A stretch of DNA of 16,531 nucleotides. Source: Planococcaceae bacterium UBA3370. GTDB lineage: Bacteria; Bacillota; Bacilli; Bacillales_A; Planococcaceae. Location of the stretch: positions 22,377 through 38,907 of the forward strand of contig DEQI01000027.1 in the NCBI GenBank assembly GCA_002360295.1, in the 5' to 3' direction. Under the pieces are notes generated by a model. It worked only from the letters and a program-made list of their open reading frames with translations. It was not told the origin of the DNA and did not search any database. Shown piece after piece: positions 14,407 through 16,531 of the stretch. The translations under genes and the position numbers were made by a program. Positions within the stretch are counted from its first letter, which is position 1. Every line of letters begins with the position of its first letter.

Positions 14407-15222
14407 TTATTTACCTTCAATGGTTACGTTTTTATTTTTGGTATCTGGGCCATCTAAATTAAAGCCAACAAATGAATTATCTACACGAGTAAGTAAACTT
14501 TTATACTCATCATATCTTACTCCAGAATACGTTACATCAAAAATGGTTTGCTGTATTACTTGTGGTTCAAGAGTTGCTATCTTTTCTCCACCTTCAATTG
14601 GTTTTGTAAATATTACATTATCACCCTCAAATTCTACTTCACTATCCCCCGGTAACTTTGCCTCACCTGTTTTAAGTGCCGATATATATGAGTCGAAGGT
14701 TGAATATTGTTTGGATAGTTCATAGTGGTAGTATGCTTCACTTGCTACAGACTCTAGTTCGCTAGTTCTTACAGATGAACCATTCTCTAAAACAACTTTT
14801 ATATTTTCTGTATATTGTCCTAACCGATCAAGAGTAATATCTAAATGGTAATTACCTTCCGTCTTATTCATTGCTTTGTCGCTTACAATTTGTATTATTT
14901 CATCATCACTTAGCCCATTAATTTCTTCAATCCTTGGTTTATCTAAAATGTTAAAATAATAGGTTACAACATCATTTTTGAAAACATACAAACTGCTAAT
15001 AGAGCTGCTTCTTTCTGGATTATCACTTGTGACAATCCAAAGAGAGTAATCTTCAAATCCTTCACTTATTGGCATAAAATCTTCTGCTGTGTAATTTCGA
15101 GGATTATCATAAATTTCTGGTTCAACAATTTGCCCGGATTCTTTTTCCTCTTCACAAGCACCTAACATTAGTACAGCTGCTATTACTACCCATATTCCAA
15201 ACCATTTTTTATTTAAGAACAT
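14407..15222 (-). CDS. Putative lipoprotein, unknown function
   Basis: The only clear minus-strand gene, 271 aa. I chose the ATG ending at 15222 because GGGGG lies 6 nt upstream; an in-frame ATG five codons earlier would put that site inside the gene. NKKW is followed by a hydrophobic stretch and the lipobox LGAC, with C23 as the modified cysteine. The mature protein then starts with E/K-rich residues, typical of a Gram-positive lipoprotein anchored outside the membrane. The rest is acidic and mixed alpha/beta, with no recognised domain. On conjugative plasmids, surface lipoproteins can act in exclusion or signalling; that link is only inference. Confidence 0.8.
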   Translation of the reverse strand: MFLNKKWFGIWVVIAAVLMLGACEEEKESGQIVEPEIYDNPRNYTAEDFMPISEGFEDYSLWIVTSDNPERSSSISSLYVFKNDVVTYYFNILDKPRIEEINGLSDDEIIQIVSDKAMNKTEGNYHLDITLDRLGQYTENIKVVLENGSSVRTSELESVASEAYYHYELSKQYSTFDSYISALKTGEAKLPGDSEVEFEGDNVIFTKPIEGGEKIATLEPQVIQQTIFDVTYSGVRYDEYKSLLTRVDNSFVGFNLDGPDTKNKNVTIEGK

Positions 15223-15276
15223 TTTTAACCCCCACATTTATTTTTTGGTTTAATACAAAGAAATTTAACCAATATT

Positions 15277-15305
15277 AGTATAACTTTTCTTGTCATAATA
15301 TCCAA
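15277..15305 (-). promoter_or_regulatory. Candidate promoter of the lipoprotein gene
   Basis: Read on the minus strand: TTGGAT (15305-15300), a 17-nt spacer and TATACT (15282-15277), about 55 nt before the ATG. Spacing is ideal and both boxes are close to SigA consensus. Confidence 0.5.
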
Positions 15306-15521
15306 ATTTTATATAAACGCGAAGAGGGCTACCTACCTTTAGTTAAATGAGGGGATATAAAAAATAATAAACAAAACATTAAAAGTAAGGGAATATATAG
15401 AGAATATGTATTCAAACAAAACACCTTGTAATATATGGTATATGTTCGATTGGTATTTTTATATAAAAGTATTGCAACAATTTATTTTTCTATTATTTAA
15501 GTATATTCCTTTACTGTAATT

Positions 15522-15530
15522 TGCTATAAT
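15522..15530 (+). promoter_or_regulatory. Extended -10 promoter for the candidate RNA
   Basis: TGC followed by a perfect TATAAT (15525-15530) makes an extended -10 box; the -35 region is weak. The expected start is near 15537, just before the first hairpin of the structured RNA. The 220 bp upstream (15306-15521) are AT-rich and show no gene. Confidence 0.6.
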
Positions 15531-15536
15531 AATCAT

Positions 15537-15737
15537 TGAAACAAAAAACCGTTTCACGACGGGAATCGAGAAACGGTGTGCTTTAATAGGATGTCTTTCG
15601 AATCGGGAAATTCGTTAGACGGGTTTGAAAGTATTGCTGCAAACAATCTTTCAAATAGGTATTTGGTTATTGGATAAAAATAAATAAGAGTGAGTTAAGC
15701 ATCTTAAAAAAACCGCACATTAAGATGTTCTCTTTCT
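15537..15737 (+). ncRNA. Candidate structured RNA with twin CGGGAA hexaloops
   Basis: No credible reading frame. Hairpin 1: ACCGTTTC (15548-15555) with GAAACGGT (15570-15577), an A/A mismatch, then CGA/TCG closing the hexaloop CGGGAA (15560-15565). Hairpin 2: CGAAT (15599-15603) with ATTCG (15610-15614) closing the same CGGGAA (15604-15609). Hairpin 3: TTTGAAAG-t-ATTG (15624-15636) with CAATCTTTCAAA (15644-15655). A terminator-like hairpin at 15700-15727 ends it. It may be a regulatory RNA for the downstream replication gene. Rfam has a family named Bacillus-plasmid RNA; I cannot tell from memory whether this is a member. Confidence 0.6.
15700..15737 (+). terminator. Terminator-like hairpin after the candidate RNA
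   Basis: CATCTTAA (15700-15707) pairs with TTAAGATG (15720-15727), followed by an interrupted T-tract (TTCTCTTTCTT). The tract is imperfect, so some read-through into the replication gene leader is possible. Confidence 0.55.
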
Positions 15738-15739
15738 TA

Positions 15740-15768
15740 TTGTCTTTTTCTGATTTCTAATTTATTCT
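15740..15768 (+). promoter_or_regulatory. Candidate promoter of the replication gene
   Basis: TTGTCT (15740-15745), a 17-nt spacer and TATTCT (15763-15768). A transcript would begin near 15775 and carry the two leader hairpins at 15818-15903. A second -35-like TTGACC at 15814 has no good -10 partner. Confidence 0.45.
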
Positions 15769-15817
15769 ATCAAAACTTTTATTAATGAGCAATAGCATTT
15801 TTTGAACTTAGTTTGAC

Positions 15818-15914
15818 CTCAAAGAGTATTCCCAAACTCTATTGAGATATTGATAGATGAACGGTCTTGTTCCCAAATACATCCGTATAGCAAACGTTCA
15901 TCTTTAGATTTTTG
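15818..15914 (+). promoter_or_regulatory. Leader hairpins of the replication gene with UUCCCAAA loops
   Basis: Hairpin A: CTCAAAGAGT (15818-15827) with ACTCTaTTGAG (15836-15846, one bulged A) and loop ATTCCCAA. Hairpin B: AGATGAACG (15855-15863) with CGTTCATCT (15895-15903), a perfect 9-bp stem whose 31-nt loop carries TTCCCAAA at 15870-15877, followed by TTAGATTTTTG, a weak T-tract. The shared loop word TTCCCAAA is complementary in its first five bases to the CGGGAA hexaloops of the RNA encoded upstream. Hairpin B could act as an attenuator. Confidence 0.6.
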
Positions 15915-15942
15915 TATTAATCATGAAAAGAGGTACTACATT

Positions 15943-16531
15943 ATGACATCAACCTTTGCAAGAGTAATTGAAGCACCAAGAAAGAGAGAAGAACTACATT
16001 TACCTATTCTATACTATCCAGTTGTAGATCCTTATATGAGTGATGGAGAAAGTTGGATTGATACTTTAGGAGAAAAGACATTTTGTGCCTGGTTAAGGCT
16101 ACATACAATGGTTGATCGTAGAAATGGATTAGAAAAGTACTCTAATCTAAACACTGTTCCTAAATCATTATCCGCGCTCATGGATACTTTTAAAATGTCT
16201 AAATCTACATTTTATCGCCAAGTAATTCATCCACTATGGAATTATGCACTTATTGATGTAGTCGAGTGGGAAGAGGATACAAAAAAAGGTATGAAATCTA
16301 TGAATATAATAGTCTATCCTTATCCTCAAAATCGTAAAGAATTAGAGAATAAGCCCCTTCAAAAAGTACGTGATTATAAGAATGACTATGAAAGTAATGG
16401 AAAATTATTTGGCGATATGGGAGCTTATGTAAGAAAGAAGATCGAGAATGACGAGTATCTGGAACAGTTGGCAACGAATGAATTAGCCGTGCATATGCAA
16501 GAAAAAGAGACTTATCCACATGGTTCTACAA
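15943..16531 (+). CDS. Putative plasmid replication initiator, 3' end outside window
   Basis: 196 complete codons are present and the frame runs off the window. AAAGAGGT (15927-15934) precedes the ATG. The protein is soluble, with a winged-helix-like N-terminal region: GEKTFCAWLRLHTMVDRR, then NTVPKSLSALMDTFKMSKSTFYRQVIHPLWNYALIDV, a helix-turn-helix followed by a wing that ends in IIVYPYPQN. This layout (a LPILYYPVVDPYM opening, then a DnaD- or RepA-like winged helix) matches my recollection of initiators on large Bacillus theta-type plasmids. The structured, gene-free upstream region, with a candidate control RNA and leader hairpins, supports a replication role. A phage-type replisome organiser or DnaD-like loader is the main alternative. 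Confidence 0.6.
   Translation, partial: MTSTFARVIEAPRKREELHLPILYYPVVDPYMSDGESWIDTLGEKTFCAWLRLHTMVDRRNGLEKYSNLNTVPKSLSALMDTFKMSKSTFYRQVIHPLWNYALIDVVEWEEDTKKGMKSMNIIVYPYPQNRKELENKPLQKVRDYKNDYESNGKLFGDMGAYVRKKIENDEYLEQLATNELAVHMQEKETYPHGST

Noticed and set aside
15700..15727. T-box-like riboswitch signature near ACCGCAC
   Set aside because: The characteristic TGGNACCGCG context and the antiterminator pairing are absent.
15829..15877. TTCCCAAA copies as DNA iterons for the initiator
   Set aside because: Only two copies, spaced irregularly and each placed in a hairpin loop; the RNA reading explains them better, but iteron function is not excluded.
1..16531. CRISPR array, tRNA, rRNA or insertion sequence
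   Set aside because: No regularly spaced repeats, no cloverleaf-like sequence, and no transposase frame were seen.

Overview
The window looks like part of a large plasmid from a low-GC Gram-positive bacterium, most likely a Bacillaceae (Bacillus, Lysinibacillus or a relative). It is AT-rich, nearly all genes lie on one strand behind strong AGGAGG-type ribosome binding sites, and Rho-independent terminators are frequent. The left end carries a type IV coupling protein of the conjugation type. The right end carries the start of a probable plasmid replication initiator. The species cannot be fixed from the sequence alone.

Region 1 (1-7150) is a transfer-type module. It holds a 1035-aa membrane-anchored VirD4/TraG-type ATPase, a 374-aa paralogue of its motor domain that has lost both nucleotide-binding motifs, a protein with S1/OB-like modules, a replication-relaxation-like winged-helix protein translationally coupled to it, and a small acidic protein. 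Two near-identical nested inverted repeats of about 100 bp (3387-3488 and 4652-4762), each with an intrinsic terminator at its core, sit directly in front of the paralogue and the S1 gene. A strong terminator closes the block at 7108-7147. No relaxase, VirB4 ATPase or channel gene is visible, so these would have to lie upstream or elsewhere.

Region 2 (7165-14305) is a run of mostly unrecognised small genes on the same strand, broken up by terminators. Recurrent themes are short CxxC...CxxC zinc-ribbon proteins (at 7165, 10527, 12786 and a 28-aa one at 13823, plus a possible remnant at 10765-11046) and one clear NYN/PIN-like nuclease (12002-12616). A promoter followed by a long hairpin with a T-tract (11047-11124) precedes the gene at 11158 and looks like a transcription attenuator.

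Region 3 (14374-16531) begins with a bidirectional terminator shared with a divergent lipoprotein gene on the minus strand. About 700 bp without a protein gene follow, leading to the truncated initiator gene at 15943. This space is not empty. An extended -10 promoter precedes a candidate RNA of about 200 nt containing two hairpins with the identical hexaloop CGGGAA. The leader of the initiator gene then contains two hairpins whose loops carry UUCCCAAA. The two loop sets are complementary (GGGAA/UUCCC), suggesting a kissing-loop, copy-number-type control circuit for the initiator. This is the most interesting candidate system in the window; it is inferred from sequence only.
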